A DNA stretch of 30,275 bases from JAJISG01 sp964347345 (GCA_964347345.1 CAYFYB010000020.1:1-30275), one strand, 5' to 3'. Numbered from the stretch's first letter, positions 1-7,812 are shown. Translations and numbers: made by a program. Notes: a model not told the origin generated them from the letters alone.

Positions 1-13
1 AGGAACGCCACAC

Positions 14-20
14 TTATACA
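14..20 (+). promoter_or_regulatory. TATA-like box of the first alcohol dehydrogenase
   Basis: TTATACA lies 31-37 nt upstream of the TTG start at 51, close to the spacing expected for an archaeal TATA box and a very short leader. Seen by eye only. Confidence 0.4.
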
Positions 21-50
21 TGTGCTCTCCCATGGGGCCTGGGGAAGCAG

Positions 51-1118
51 TTGCGGGCAGCAGTCTATCACGGTCCGGGGAGGCCCCTGACTCTTGAGGA
101 AGTGAAGGATCCCATACCGGAACCTGGGGACCTGCTAATCCGGGTGGAGGCCTGCGGAGCATGTCACAGCGACCTGCATGCCATGAAGGGCCACTTCGTG
201 CCACTGGAGGAAGGTCACATCTTCGGACACGAGGTCTCTGGGAGGGTGGAGGCCTTTGGCGATGACTGCAGGAATCCTTATGGCCTGGTGGAGGGAGACC
301 CGGTTATAGTGTCCTGGATAGCCTCCTGCGGCATCTGTGATGAGTGTTCCCGCGGGGAGGAGAACCTGTGCCGCTACCTGGAGATGCCTGGGTTGACCCC
401 CGGTCGACCCGGTGGCCTGGCGGAGCTGATCGCCGTCCCTGAGCACGTCGTCATACCGCTGTCCAAGGACATATCACTGGAAGAGGCAAGTGTCCTCTCC
501 TGTGCCTATGGCACATCCTACAATGGCCTGAGGAACAGGGGCCAACTGAGGGCCGGTGAGAGCCTAGCGGTCTTCGGGTGCGGAGGGCTGGGACTCGCGG
601 CCATCCAGCTTGCGGCGAGTTTCGGGGCCTCAACCATAGTGGGCATTGACCTACTGGAGGAGAAGCTTCGCTTCGCAGCGGACCTCGGGGCCACCGACGT
701 GGTCAACGCCTCCAACGAGGATCCGGTGAAGCGGGTCTTAGAGGTCACAGGCCAGAGGGGGGTGGACATGGCTGTGGAGGCCATTCCAGAGCCGGCCCTG
801 GAGGCCTCCTTGGAGGTTGTTAGGAGGGGTGGCCGGGTTGTGGTCATCGGACTCCATCCTCTCGGGTCCAGAGTGCCCCTGGACATCATGGGGTTCTCGA
901 TGTACAACCTATCCGTCATCGCCTGCCTGGGCTACAGCCCCCGTCGCGACCTGCCCCAACTGGTGAGGCTCGTGGCCGCAGGGAGGCTGGATCCCGGGAA
1001 GATTGTGAGTCGCTACTATCCGTTGGAGGCAGTCAACGAGGCCTACGGGGACCTGGAGAGAGGGAGGGTCGCGAGGGCAGTGATAAGGGTCCGTGAGGGC
1101 CTTATAGAAACTCCGTAG
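51..1118 (+). CDS. zinc-dependent alcohol dehydrogenase (MDR family)
   Basis: A cytoplasmic, zinc-dependent, NAD(P)-linked dehydrogenase of the medium-chain family; it should oxidise an alcohol to an aldehyde or ketone, or run in reverse. The 355 residues match the family length. Catalytic-zinc residues are visible at C38 (GACHSD), H60-E61 (GHEVSG) and C151; the structural zinc knuckle is C93, C96, C99 and C107; the nucleotide-binding turn is GCGGLG at 176-181. The start is TTG, chosen because the protein begins with the family's usual MRAAV and a TATA-like box lies about 34 nt upstream. Its last 17 nt overlap the 3' end of the convergent SCP2-like gene. The substrate cannot be read from the sequence; a second, distinct enzyme of this family sits at 3945. 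Confidence 0.9.
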   Translation: MRAAVYHGPGRPLTLEEVKDPIPEPGDLLIRVEACGACHSDLHAMKGHFVPLEEGHIFGHEVSGRVEAFGDDCRNPYGLVEGDPVIVSWIASCGICDECSRGEENLCRYLEMPGLTPGRPGGLAELIAVPEHVVIPLSKDISLEEASVLSCAYGTSYNGLRNRGQLRAGESLAVFGCGGLGLAAIQLAASFGASTIVGIDLLEEKLRFAADLGATDVVNASNEDPVKRVLEVTGQRGVDMAVEAIPEPALEASLEVVRRGGRVVVIGLHPLGSRVPLDIMGFSMYNLSVIACLGYSPRRDLPQLVRLVAAGRLDPGKIVSRYYPLEAVNEAYGDLERGRVARAVIRVREGLIETP

Positions 1119-1506
1119 GCACCTCACCAGCAGTTTCCACCAGAAGCTTCGCCGCTTTGGTGTAGCGCATCACCTTCATCATGCTGCCCTTGAGCTTGAA
1201 CTTCCCCGTGAGGAGGCCCCGGATAGGGTCGATCTCCTTATCGATTAGTTTCAACCAGTTTCCGTAGGGACCCTCGTAGGTGAAGGCAGGCTTCACACCT
1301 TCCTCCGGGGTCACCATGCGAGCGGACCGGCACTTTCCGTGCCACAGGTCCACGTGGAAGGCAACCTCCTCCTTCAGATTGCCTTCCGGCTTCACCACAA
1401 AGAGGAAGTCGCCTTCCCAATCTTTGGCGGCCTTCTCGTACTCCTTATTGGCGTTTATCTTCTCCATGAAGACCTCAATCCACTCCGGTGACGGGAACTT
1501 GGGCAT
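1102..1506 (-). CDS. SCP2-like sterol/lipid-binding protein
   Basis: A 134-residue soluble protein that resembles the SCP2 sterol-carrier fold, a small alpha/beta domain with a hydrophobic tunnel for acyl-CoA or lipid. The central FHVDLWHG strand, the GPYGNW motif near residue 80, the KLKGSMMKVMRY helix and the PTEF end are characteristic. These segments recur in the protein at 4955 (GPYGVW, RVRGSMMRLLR, PTEF), so the two are paralogues. The start is ATG with a TATA-like sequence about 30 nt upstream. The gene is alone on its strand and runs 17 nt into the end of the alcohol dehydrogenase. The ligand is unknown; a role in presenting acyl-CoA or lipid substrates is inference from the family. 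Confidence 0.75.
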   Translation of the reverse strand: MPKFPSPEWIEVFMEKINANKEYEKAAKDWEGDFLFVVKPEGNLKEEVAFHVDLWHGKCRSARMVTPEEGVKPAFTYEGPYGNWLKLIDKEIDPIRGLLTGKFKLKGSMMKVMRYTKAAKLLVETAGEVPTEFL

Positions 1507-1534
1507 CAGTATCGAGGTGCAATGGATGCGACGG

Positions 1535-1542
1535 TTATCTAA
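1535..1542 (-). promoter_or_regulatory. TATA-like box of the SCP2-like gene
   Basis: Read on the minus strand, TTAGATAA lies 29-36 nt upstream of the ATG at 1506, in an A/T-rich patch that stands out from the GC-rich surroundings. Confidence 0.4.
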
Positions 1543-1644
1543 TTAATGGTATGAGAGACGTGGAGAGATTTCGGTCAGATCCGCAGAATCCATCAAGGGG
1601 TGCCTCCGGAGACTAGTTAACCTGCGATAAACCATTCACCTCCC

Positions 1645-1878
1645 GTGGGCTTGAAGGAGTACCAGGACCCACGTAGGTACCTGCTGGTTCTCTATCTAAT
1701 GACTGTTCCCCTCCTCTTTCTCCTGGGTTCAGTCTACGGCAGGTTTGACCTCCTGGACTGGGGCTAGTGGCTCTTGATATCGGGGATCGTCTTGATCTTT
1801 GTGCTGAGCATGATTATAGTGAGCATCCAGGCGAGCCTTGGGGCAGTTGAGGAGCGGGCGAAGGAGGAGAAGGGCTGA
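1645..1878 (+). pseudogene. small two-helix membrane protein ORF interrupted by in-frame TAG
   Basis: Reading from GTG 1645 to TGA 1876-1878 gives 77 codons with one in-frame TAG at 1765-1767 (codon 41). The part before it encodes a charged start and a hydrophobic helix (YLLVLYLMTVPLLFLLG). The part after it encodes a second helix (WLLISGIVLIFVLSMIIVSI) and a charged tail ending EERAKEEKG. This is a typical small two-helix membrane protein with the stop in the loop between helices. A TATA-like AGTTAACC lies 23-30 nt upstream of the GTG. Causes could be a nonsense mutation, a base error or readthrough. No family is recognised. The rest of 1507-1994 shows nothing else. Confidence 0.5.
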
Positions 1879-1960
1879 CTTCTCCTAACCTCCCTACCAT
1901 GTACGCGGCCCGGCCAGCCCTTTCCTCGTGCCATACCCCCAAAAAAAGTTAAGTCCACCG

Positions 1961-1970
1961 CCAATATCGC
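1961..1970 (+). promoter_or_regulatory. possible TATA-like box of the E1 operon
   Basis: CCAATATCGC lies 25-34 nt before the TTG start at 1995. A purine-rich AAAAAAAGTTAAG stretch at 1941-1953 is an alternative. A Shine-Dalgarno-like GGAGGG lies about 9 nt before the start. Weak evidence. Confidence 0.3.
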
Positions 1971-1994
1971 CCACTAGTAGGAGGGAGTTGCTGT

Positions 1995-2960
1995 TTGTCC
2001 TCTTCAGTCGACGTTGGTGGTGAGAATGCCCTCGCCCTCTACCGCCTAATGCTCCTGATAAGAATCTTCGAGGAGAAGTTGCGGGAGCGATATTGGACCC
2101 TTCAGATACGAGGAGAGATGCATCTCTCCATGGGTCAGGAGGCCGTGGCGGCTGGAACCTGTTATCCGCTGGAACCGCAGGATGCGGTGCTCTCGACCCA
2201 TCGCTGCCACGGTCACGCCATCGCCAAGGGCCTCGATCTGAAAGCCTTGGCCGCCGAGATCTACGGTAGGTCCGCAGGCCTCTGTCGCGGCAAGGGAGGG
2301 CACATGCACATTGCGGATCGCGAGAACAACTTCATGGCCACTGGGATCGTGGGAGCGGGGCTCCCCATCGCCTTGGGTTTCGCTCTCGCCTCCAAGATGG
2401 AGGAGTCCGAGAAGGTGGCCGTTGCCTTCTTCGGCGATGGAGCATCCAACCAGGGAAGCTTCCACGAGGCTCTCAACCTGGCGGCGGTGTGGAACCTTCC
2501 GGTCGTCTTCGTCTGCGAGAACAATCAGCTGGCGCTGTCAACCCCCGTGGCCAAGTCCACGTCGGGAGCCTCCATTGCTTCCAGGGCCACCGCATATGGC
2601 ATGAAGGGCGTTCAGGTGGACGGGAACGACGCGATGGAGGTCTACGGGGCGGCCAAGGGTGCCATTGAAGCGGCTCGGAAGGGCAAGGGCCCTACGCTCA
2701 TTGAGGCCCTCACCTATCGGCTGGCACCTCACCTGGAGCTCGTGGACCTAGAGGACTACCTCCCCGAGGGGACCAAGGAGGAGTGGTCCGAGAGAGACCC
2801 CATCCTCCGCCTCGAAGCCCGCTTTCCGGAGATGGGGATAGACGTGGACGTCGAGGCCATGAGGGGGAGTATCGAGAAAGAGGTGGAAGAGGCTCTGGAC
2901 TTCGCTGAGGCGGCTCCGCAGCCAGATCCCGAGGAGGCTCTGCACCATGTCTTCCGTTAG
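1995..2960 (+). CDS. 2-oxoacid/acetoin dehydrogenase E1 component, alpha subunit
   Basis: The thiamine-diphosphate-binding alpha chain of a pyruvate, branched-chain 2-oxoacid or acetoin dehydrogenase E1. With the beta chain it decarboxylates a 2-oxoacid, or cleaves acetoin, and passes the acyl group to lipoyl-E2. The ThDP motif starts with GDG at 147-149 and ends with NN at 176-177. THRCHGHAIAKG and RGKGGHMH near residues 68-104 are family hallmarks. At 321 residues it is close to the compact acetoin dehydrogenase type. The start is TTG, preceded by GGAGGG. The stop overlaps the beta gene by 14 nt, so the two are translationally coupled. No E2 or E3 gene is visible in the window. The family is certain; the substrate is not. 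Confidence 0.9.
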   Translation: MSSSVDVGGENALALYRLMLLIRIFEEKLRERYWTLQIRGEMHLSMGQEAVAAGTCYPLEPQDAVLSTHRCHGHAIAKGLDLKALAAEIYGRSAGLCRGKGGHMHIADRENNFMATGIVGAGLPIALGFALASKMEESEKVAVAFFGDGASNQGSFHEALNLAAVWNLPVVFVCENNQLALSTPVAKSTSGASIASRATAYGMKGVQVDGNDAMEVYGAAKGAIEAARKGKGPTLIEALTYRLAPHLELVDLEDYLPEGTKEEWSERDPILRLEARFPEMGIDVDVEAMRGSIEKEVEEALDFAEAAPQPDPEEALHHVFR

Positions 2961-3948
2961 GGAGCTAACCTTCGTGGAGGCCATCAGGGAGGGCCTAAGG
3001 CAGGCCATGGAAGCGGATGAGAGAGTGGTCCTCCTCGGGGAGGACATCGGGGCCATGGGCGGTGCCTTCACCGTCACAGAAGGCCTCTTAGAAGCCTTCG
3101 GACCCACGAGGGTGATGGACACACCCATATCGGAGACGGGGTTCGTGGGCGCCGCCATCGGGATGGCCCTCGCGGGTTGGACCCCCGTCGTTGAGCTCCA
3201 GTTTGCCGACTTCTTCGGCGTCTGTTTCGACCAGATATACAACCACATGGCCAAGATCCACTACATGTCCGGTGGTCGTATGGCGGTTCCGATGGTCCTC
3301 AGGGCCCCTATAGGCGGCGGATACGGGGATGGCGCCCAGCACTCCCAATGCCCCTACGCAGCCTTCGCTCACTTCCCCGGGATGAAGGTGGTGGTGCCCT
3401 CTACCCCTTACGATGCCAAGGGCCTCCTGACGGCCTCCATCAAGGACCCCAACCCGGTGGTCTTCTTGGAGCACAAGCTCCTCTACGACCTTCCGTACAT
3501 GATATTCGGCGTCAAGGGTCCTGTCCCCGAGGAGACCTACGAAGTGCCCCTGGGCAAAGGCAGGGTCGCCAGAAAGGGGAAGGACGTTACCATCGTCGCC
3601 ATGGCATTGATGGTGCACAGGGCCCTCGAGGCAGCAGAGGAGCTGTCGAAGAAAGGGGTGGAAGCGGAAGTCATCGACCTCAGGAGCCTAGTGCCCCTGG
3701 ATCCGGAGTCCATCACCGCCTCCGTCAGGAAGACTCGACATCTAGTCATCGTGGACGAGGACTACCTCAGGTTTGGGGTGAGTGGGGAGGTTGCGGCTGT
3801 GGTCGCTGAGGAGGATCCTTCCATGCTCAAGGCGCCGATAGTCAGGGTGGCGAACCCAGGCGTGCCCGTGCCCTATGCCGAAGCGCTCGAGAAAGTCGTC
3901 GTTCCCGATGCCCAGAGCATCGTTCGGGCAGCGGAGGCCATCCTATGA
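2947..3948 (+). CDS. 2-oxoacid/acetoin dehydrogenase E1 component, beta subunit
   Basis: The beta chain of the E1 heterotetramer, 333 residues, the usual length. The N-terminal pyrimidine-binding domain carries LGEDIGAMGGAF (about 27-38) and ISETGFVGAAIGMA, with the LQFADF segment. The C-terminal transketolase-C domain carries VIDLRSLVPLD and the VDED segment. The ATG lies inside the end of the alpha gene and the stop overlaps the next dehydrogenase by 4 nt (ATGA), so this is a coupled operon. It should act with the alpha chain in the cytoplasm. Pyruvate, branched-chain oxoacids or acetoin are all possible substrates. Confidence 0.9.
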   Translation: MSSVRELTFVEAIREGLRQAMEADERVVLLGEDIGAMGGAFTVTEGLLEAFGPTRVMDTPISETGFVGAAIGMALAGWTPVVELQFADFFGVCFDQIYNHMAKIHYMSGGRMAVPMVLRAPIGGGYGDGAQHSQCPYAAFAHFPGMKVVVPSTPYDAKGLLTASIKDPNPVVFLEHKLLYDLPYMIFGVKGPVPEETYEVPLGKGRVARKGKDVTIVAMALMVHRALEAAEELSKKGVEAEVIDLRSLVPLDPESITASVRKTRHLVIVDEDYLRFGVSGEVAAVVAEEDPSMLKAPIVRVANPGVPVPYAEALEKVVVPDAQSIVRAAEAIL

Positions 3949-4958
3949 GGGCGGCGGTCTTCATGGGAAGGGAGGAGGTGGTGCTCCAGGACAGGCCCGT
4001 CCCGAGGGTCGGGCCAAGGGACGTTCTCATCGAGGTGAGGGATTGTGGTATCTGTGGATCCGACCTGACCGCCTACAGGACTGGCAACTACGAGCCAGGG
4101 ATCGTCATCGGTCACGAGTTTTCCGGGGTTGTGAAGGAGGCGGGCGACGAGGTCGATTCTGTGAGTCGGGGCGAGCCAGTTGTAGGGAATGCGATCATCC
4201 CATGTGGAAGGTGCAGGTATTGCAGGCAGGACCGCCCCAGCCTTTGTGAGGACCTGGAAATGACGGGGATCACCATCGACGGCGCTTTTGCGGACTATGT
4301 CCTGTTGCCGGAGGATGTTGTGTATCAGATTCCAAAAGGCCTTAGCTTCAAGTCAGCAGCCATGGTGGACCCCCTCGCCACCGTGCTAAGGGGCCTCCGT
4401 CTGTCATCACTCAAAGCAGGGGACTTTGCCTTGGTCCAGGGCGCGGGGCCTATCGGCCTCCTGACCCTACAGGCCGCCAAGGCTGCAGGGGCAACCGAAG
4501 TATGGGTGACCGAAGTGAACGATGCCCGGCTGCAAGCGGCCAGCCAGCTCGGAGCTGTCGAGGCCATCAACCCTCTGGAAGTGAGCATCGAGATTCTTCT
4601 GGAGAGGAGAGGCATCGAGGGACCTGACGTGATCTTCGATTGTACAGGGTCTCCGGAAACCCTTGCTCTGGACCCGACGTTAGTGAGGAAGGGAGGAGAG
4701 ATCGTGCTCCTGGGGATCTGCGAGGAACCTGTGGAGGCTGACTTCTTCACCCCTGTTCTTAACGAGCTCACCATTAGGGGCAGCTATTGCGGATTCGACG
4801 AGTACCCGATGGCCCTGCGCATGCTCTCTGAAGGGCGGATCGAGACCGACCTCCTCATAACCAGTCTTATACACCTGGAGGACATCGTTGTGAAGGGCTT
4901 CGAACCTCTGAGTCGTGGATCGACCGACATCAAGGTGATGGTGGAGGTCTCTTCATGA
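3945..4958 (+). CDS. zinc-dependent dehydrogenase (sorbitol/threonine/butanediol dehydrogenase-like)
   Basis: A medium-chain dehydrogenase of 337 residues, more like the polyol/threonine dehydrogenase branch than the enzyme at 51. Catalytic zinc residues are C37 (CGICGSD) and H57-E58 (GHEFSG); the third ligand position reads D142 in VDPLA, where E is more usual. The structural knuckle is C87, C90, C93 and C101; the nucleotide-binding turn is GAGPIG at 166-171. It overlaps E1 beta by 4 nt and the SCP2-like gene by 4 nt. In bacteria a butanediol/acetoin dehydrogenase often accompanies acetoin-cleaving E1, which makes that a reasonable but unproven guess here. Confidence 0.85.
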   Translation: MRAAVFMGREEVVLQDRPVPRVGPRDVLIEVRDCGICGSDLTAYRTGNYEPGIVIGHEFSGVVKEAGDEVDSVSRGEPVVGNAIIPCGRCRYCRQDRPSLCEDLEMTGITIDGAFADYVLLPEDVVYQIPKGLSFKSAAMVDPLATVLRGLRLSSLKAGDFALVQGAGPIGLLTLQAAKAAGATEVWVTEVNDARLQAASQLGAVEAINPLEVSIEILLERRGIEGPDVIFDCTGSPETLALDPTLVRKGGEIVLLGICEEPVEADFFTPVLNELTIRGSYCGFDEYPMALRMLSEGRIETDLLITSLIHLEDIVVKGFEPLSRGSTDIKVMVEVSS

Positions 4959-5386
4959 GACTAGGAACCGACGAATATCTGTCTGAAGTTCAGCTGAGGA
5001 CCAACGAGGATGAGGAATACCGCCGACTGGCACAGGATGAGCATGAGTCCTTCACCCTCGTCCTGCTAGCGGAACCATTAAAGGGCGTCAAGGAGGACAT
5101 CGTGGTGGGCTTCGAGGTAGACGGTGGGCAGATTTCTGATATATGGAGAGGGGAGAGGAAGACGGAATTCGTGCTCAGTGGACCCTATGGCGTCTGGGTC
5201 GACATCCTCAGAGGCGTTCTAGGCCCCACCAGGGCCTTCCTTATGAGGAAGCTGAGGGTTCGGGGCAGCATGATGCGTCTGCTGAGGACCAGCGATTCTA
5301 CCATTAGATGGGTGGAGATCCTGAGAACCATACCGACGGAGTTTGAGGGGGATTATGGACGCCACAACTTCCTTGGGAAAGGGTGA
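4955..5386 (+). CDS. SCP2-like sterol/lipid-binding protein, second copy
   Basis: A 143-residue paralogue of the protein at 1102-1506. It shares GPYGVW near residue 69, KLRVRGSMMRLLR and IPTEF near the C-terminus, with a longer tail. The ATG overlaps the dehydrogenase stop (ATGA), so it is co-translated with E1 alpha/beta and the dehydrogenase. The family binds acyl-CoA or lipids in a hydrophobic tunnel, and placement next to an acyl-CoA dehydrogenase suggests a role in delivering a hydrophobic acyl substrate. That is inference; no ligand can be read from the sequence. Confidence 0.75.
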   Translation: MRLGTDEYLSEVQLRTNEDEEYRRLAQDEHESFTLVLLAEPLKGVKEDIVVGFEVDGGQISDIWRGERKTEFVLSGPYGVWVDILRGVLGPTRAFLMRKLRVRGSMMRLLRTSDSTIRWVEILRTIPTEFEGDYGRHNFLGKG

Positions 5387-5390
5387 GGAT

Positions 5391-5813
5391 ATGCGCCCTC
5401 TCCAGAGGTTCATCCTGGCAGGCTTTCTCCTCTTGACCGCCCTCTTCACCCTCTACTTCTGGCTCGACTTCTTTCTTCTTGGAGGGGTGCGCATCTTGGA
5501 CACAGAGGTCTACCTGGCCTTCGAGAACGCCTTTCCTGCGGCTGACGCGTGGATGGCCGCTTCATGTCTCATTGCCGGCGTGGCCCTCCTCCGGAAGAGC
5601 CCCCTGGCCCTCCTCTTCGGCTTGGCAGCCGGCAGCGCCCTCATCTTCCTTGGACTGATGGATGTCCTCTTCAACATCCAGCAGGGGATCTACGCCCTGG
5701 GCACCCCCGAGGTTATCTTGGAGATCGTGATTAACGTGTACGGCCTGGCTTTCGGTTCCTTCCTCCTCATCTATCTCTGGCGCCTGAGGGAGCACCTCCT
5801 CGCACCCAGCTGA
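5391..5813 (+). CDS. four-helix membrane protein of unknown function
   Basis: About 140 residues with four hydrophobic segments: FILAGFLLLTALFTLYFWL, the AWMAASCLIAGVALL region, ALLFGLAAGSALIFLGLM and IVINVYGLAFGSFLLIYLW, followed by a basic end. The start was placed at ATG 5391, 4 nt after the SCP2-like stop and just after GGGTGAGG, because the upstream TTG at 5343 would overlap the previous gene by 44 nt and add a polar extension. It lies in the same transcription run as the E1 operon. I do not recognise a family. Confidence 0.7.
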   Translation: MRPLQRFILAGFLLLTALFTLYFWLDFFLLGGVRILDTEVYLAFENAFPAADAWMAASCLIAGVALLRKSPLALLFGLAAGSALIFLGLMDVLFNIQQGIYALGTPEVILEIVINVYGLAFGSFLLIYLWRLREHLLAPS

Positions 5814-5858
5814 GCAAACTATTTTGGGCCCACCGGCTACTTCCCTCGGGGGATCGAA

Positions 5859-7067
5859 TTGTTCGAGCTACCAGAGCATCTTCAGCTTCTGAGGAAGGAG
5901 GTTAGGCAGTTCGCCGAAAAGGCGGTGAAGCCCATGGCACTAGAGATGGATAGGAACCCTCCAGACTACGTCCCATGGGAGCTCGTAAGAGAGGCTGCCA
6001 AGTTGGGCCTATTGAGCTTCCTCATACCGGAGGAGTTGGGAGGCGGAGGGTTGCAGGAGCTGGGCGCTGCGGTGATCGTGGAGGAATTGGCGGCCGCGGA
6101 CGGTGGCTTTGCGACTCTAATCGGAGCCAACGCCTTGGGCCAGGCTCCCATCTTCCTGTCTGCCGACACGCAGGCCTGGGAGCGTTTCTTCACCCCCGCC
6201 ATAAGGTCCACAGAGGCCGGCGAGCCCTACATCTTCGCTTACGCTATCACGGAACCGGAAGCTGGGTCCGATGTGGAGGACGAAATCGGCTCAAGGACGG
6301 CGAGGTTGAGCACCCTTGCCAGGAAGGAGGGGGATGAGTACGTCATCAGCGGGAGGAAGGTTTTCATCAGCAATGGAAGCATAGCCAACCTTGTCTGTGT
6401 ATTCGCAGCTACATCCCGGGAAGAGGGTGTGGCTAGCTGGACCTGTTTTGCCGTGCCCACCGATGCAGAGGGCTTCCACGTCGCCAGGGCCCTAGACAAG
6501 ATGGGTCAAAGAAGCTCACCCACGGCGGAGCTTTTCCTAGAGGACGTCAGGGTCCCTGAAGAGAACGTTATCGGCGGCCTGGGTCAGGGTTGGGCCCTCA
6601 ACAAGCAGACTCTGGCGGCGTCCCGGGGCCCTACGGGGGCAATCGCTGTTGGCGTAGCCAGGGCTGCATTCGAGGCGGCTCTGGAATATGCCTGTACTCG
6701 GGTTCAGGGTGGGAAGCCCCTCGTAGAGCACCAGCTCATCCAGGAGATGCTAGCGGACATGGCCATCGAGATCGAGGCCGCCCGGTTACTCGTGTGGAAA
6801 GCCTGTTCTGTGGCGGAGAACCAACTCCCCATCCCCATGAGGGAGGCCTCCATGGCCAAGGTCTTCGCCTCCGATGTGGCCATGAGGGTCACCACCAACG
6901 CCGTGCAAATCCTTGGCGGTTATGGATACATGAAGGAGATGGGCGTCGAGAAGCTTATGCGGGACGCGAAGTTGACCCAGATCTACGAAGGGACTAACCA
7001 GATAAACCGTCTGGAGATAGCCTATGCCTTGATGCGAGAAGAGGGAGCATGGGGGAGTCGCGGATGA
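5859..7067 (+). CDS. acyl-CoA dehydrogenase
   Basis: An FAD flavoenzyme that introduces the alpha-beta double bond into acyl-CoA and hands electrons to electron-transfer flavoprotein. The 402 residues match the family. The FAD/substrate segment reads YAITEPEAGSD, the C-terminal domain has QILGGYGYMKEMGVEKLMRDAK, and the catalytic base is E377 in IYEGTNQI, placed as in short- and medium-chain enzymes. The TTG start follows CGGGGGAT with normal spacing, and an A/T patch (AAACTATTTTGGG, 5816-5828) upstream could be a promoter. The stop overlaps the next gene as ATGA. Chain length and branching preference cannot be told from sequence alone. Confidence 0.93.
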   Translation: MFELPEHLQLLRKEVRQFAEKAVKPMALEMDRNPPDYVPWELVREAAKLGLLSFLIPEELGGGGLQELGAAVIVEELAAADGGFATLIGANALGQAPIFLSADTQAWERFFTPAIRSTEAGEPYIFAYAITEPEAGSDVEDEIGSRTARLSTLARKEGDEYVISGRKVFISNGSIANLVCVFAATSREEGVASWTCFAVPTDAEGFHVARALDKMGQRSSPTAELFLEDVRVPEENVIGGLGQGWALNKQTLAASRGPTGAIAVGVARAAFEAALEYACTRVQGGKPLVEHQLIQEMLADMAIEIEAARLLVWKACSVAENQLPIPMREASMAKVFASDVAMRVTTNAVQILGGYGYMKEMGVEKLMRDAKLTQIYEGTNQINRLEIAYALMREEGAWGSRG

Positions 7068-7765
7068 CAGCAACCACACCCTATCTGGGCCCCCTCTATC
7101 CAATGCCACCTGTCCTGTTTGAGGGTGCGGAGCTGTTAGCGGCCATCTACGAGCTTGGCGAGGAACGGGTCAAACCCCTCCTGCCTCCACCGCTGAAGCC
7201 AGGACCGCTTCCCTTGGCAACCTCGGTGATGGCCCGCTATCCCACGTCCACCGTCGGCCCCTACCTAGAGAACGTAGAGCTCCTTCAGGTTCAGGCGGGT
7301 GAGAGGGTAGGCCTCTACGTTCCCTTCATTTACGTAACGACTGACGTGGCCCTGGCTCAGGGGAGGGAGATCTGGGGATTCCCGAAGAAGCTGGCGGACA
7401 TCTCTTTGACTGTCCGAGACGGAGGGGCCTCCGCCTCAGTCCGCAGAGGTACAGAGATCCTCAGGGTCGAGGGCAGCATCGACTTGACATCGCCGGTACC
7501 CACCGATATCATCCTTTCCTTCTTCGACTTGCCCGTCATCAACCTGAAGAGGGTTCCGACCCCTGATGGCAAGGGACTCGACGTGGACTACCTCACAGCA
7601 GCTCCGGTGGAGTACCGGGTGAAAGAGGCCTACCAGGGAGAGGGTTCTCTTTCGATGGAGGGCACCAAGGAGGACCCCCTTCATCTCATGACCCCCGAGG
7701 ACCCCGCCGTCCTCCTCTTCTACGTGAGGGGGGACATGAGCCTCATGCCTGGAACGAGGCTGTGA
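7064..7765 (+). CDS. acetoacetate decarboxylase family protein
   Basis: A 233-residue member of the acetoacetate decarboxylase fold. The hallmark GREIWGFPKK contains the adjacent lysine pair (K108-K109 from this start), of which the first forms the Schiff base in the characterised enzyme. An upstream MARYP and downstream YVTTDVALAQGREI also fit the family. The start was set at ATG 7064, which overlaps the acyl-CoA dehydrogenase stop (ATGA) and follows GGGGGAG; an in-frame ATG at 7049 is the alternative. Some members are decarboxylases and others are aldolase-dehydratase-like, so acetoacetate as substrate is not assured. Coupling to an acyl-CoA dehydrogenase suggests ketone or branched-acyl breakdown. 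Confidence 0.8.
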   Translation: MTATTPYLGPLYPMPPVLFEGAELLAAIYELGEERVKPLLPPPLKPGPLPLATSVMARYPTSTVGPYLENVELLQVQAGERVGLYVPFIYVTTDVALAQGREIWGFPKKLADISLTVRDGGASASVRRGTEILRVEGSIDLTSPVPTDIILSFFDLPVINLKRVPTPDGKGLDVDYLTAAPVEYRVKEAYQGEGSLSMEGTKEDPLHLMTPEDPAVLLFYVRGDMSLMPGTRL

Positions 7766-7803
7766 AGGATGATGAAGGGCCCGGTGGCAGCAAGCACAAA
7801 AGC

Positions 7804-7812
7804 CTTAACTTA
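7804..7812 (+). promoter_or_regulatory. TATA-like box of ctaB
   Basis: CTTAACTTA, preceded by a purine-rich CAAAAG, lies 23-31 nt upstream of the GTG start at 7835. This is the spacing of a leaderless archaeal promoter. Confidence 0.5.

Noticed and set aside
1765..1767. Pyrrolysine or general TAG recoding
   Set aside because: At least eleven solid genes in the window end in TAG, so TAG is an ordinary stop here; a single site does not support recoding.
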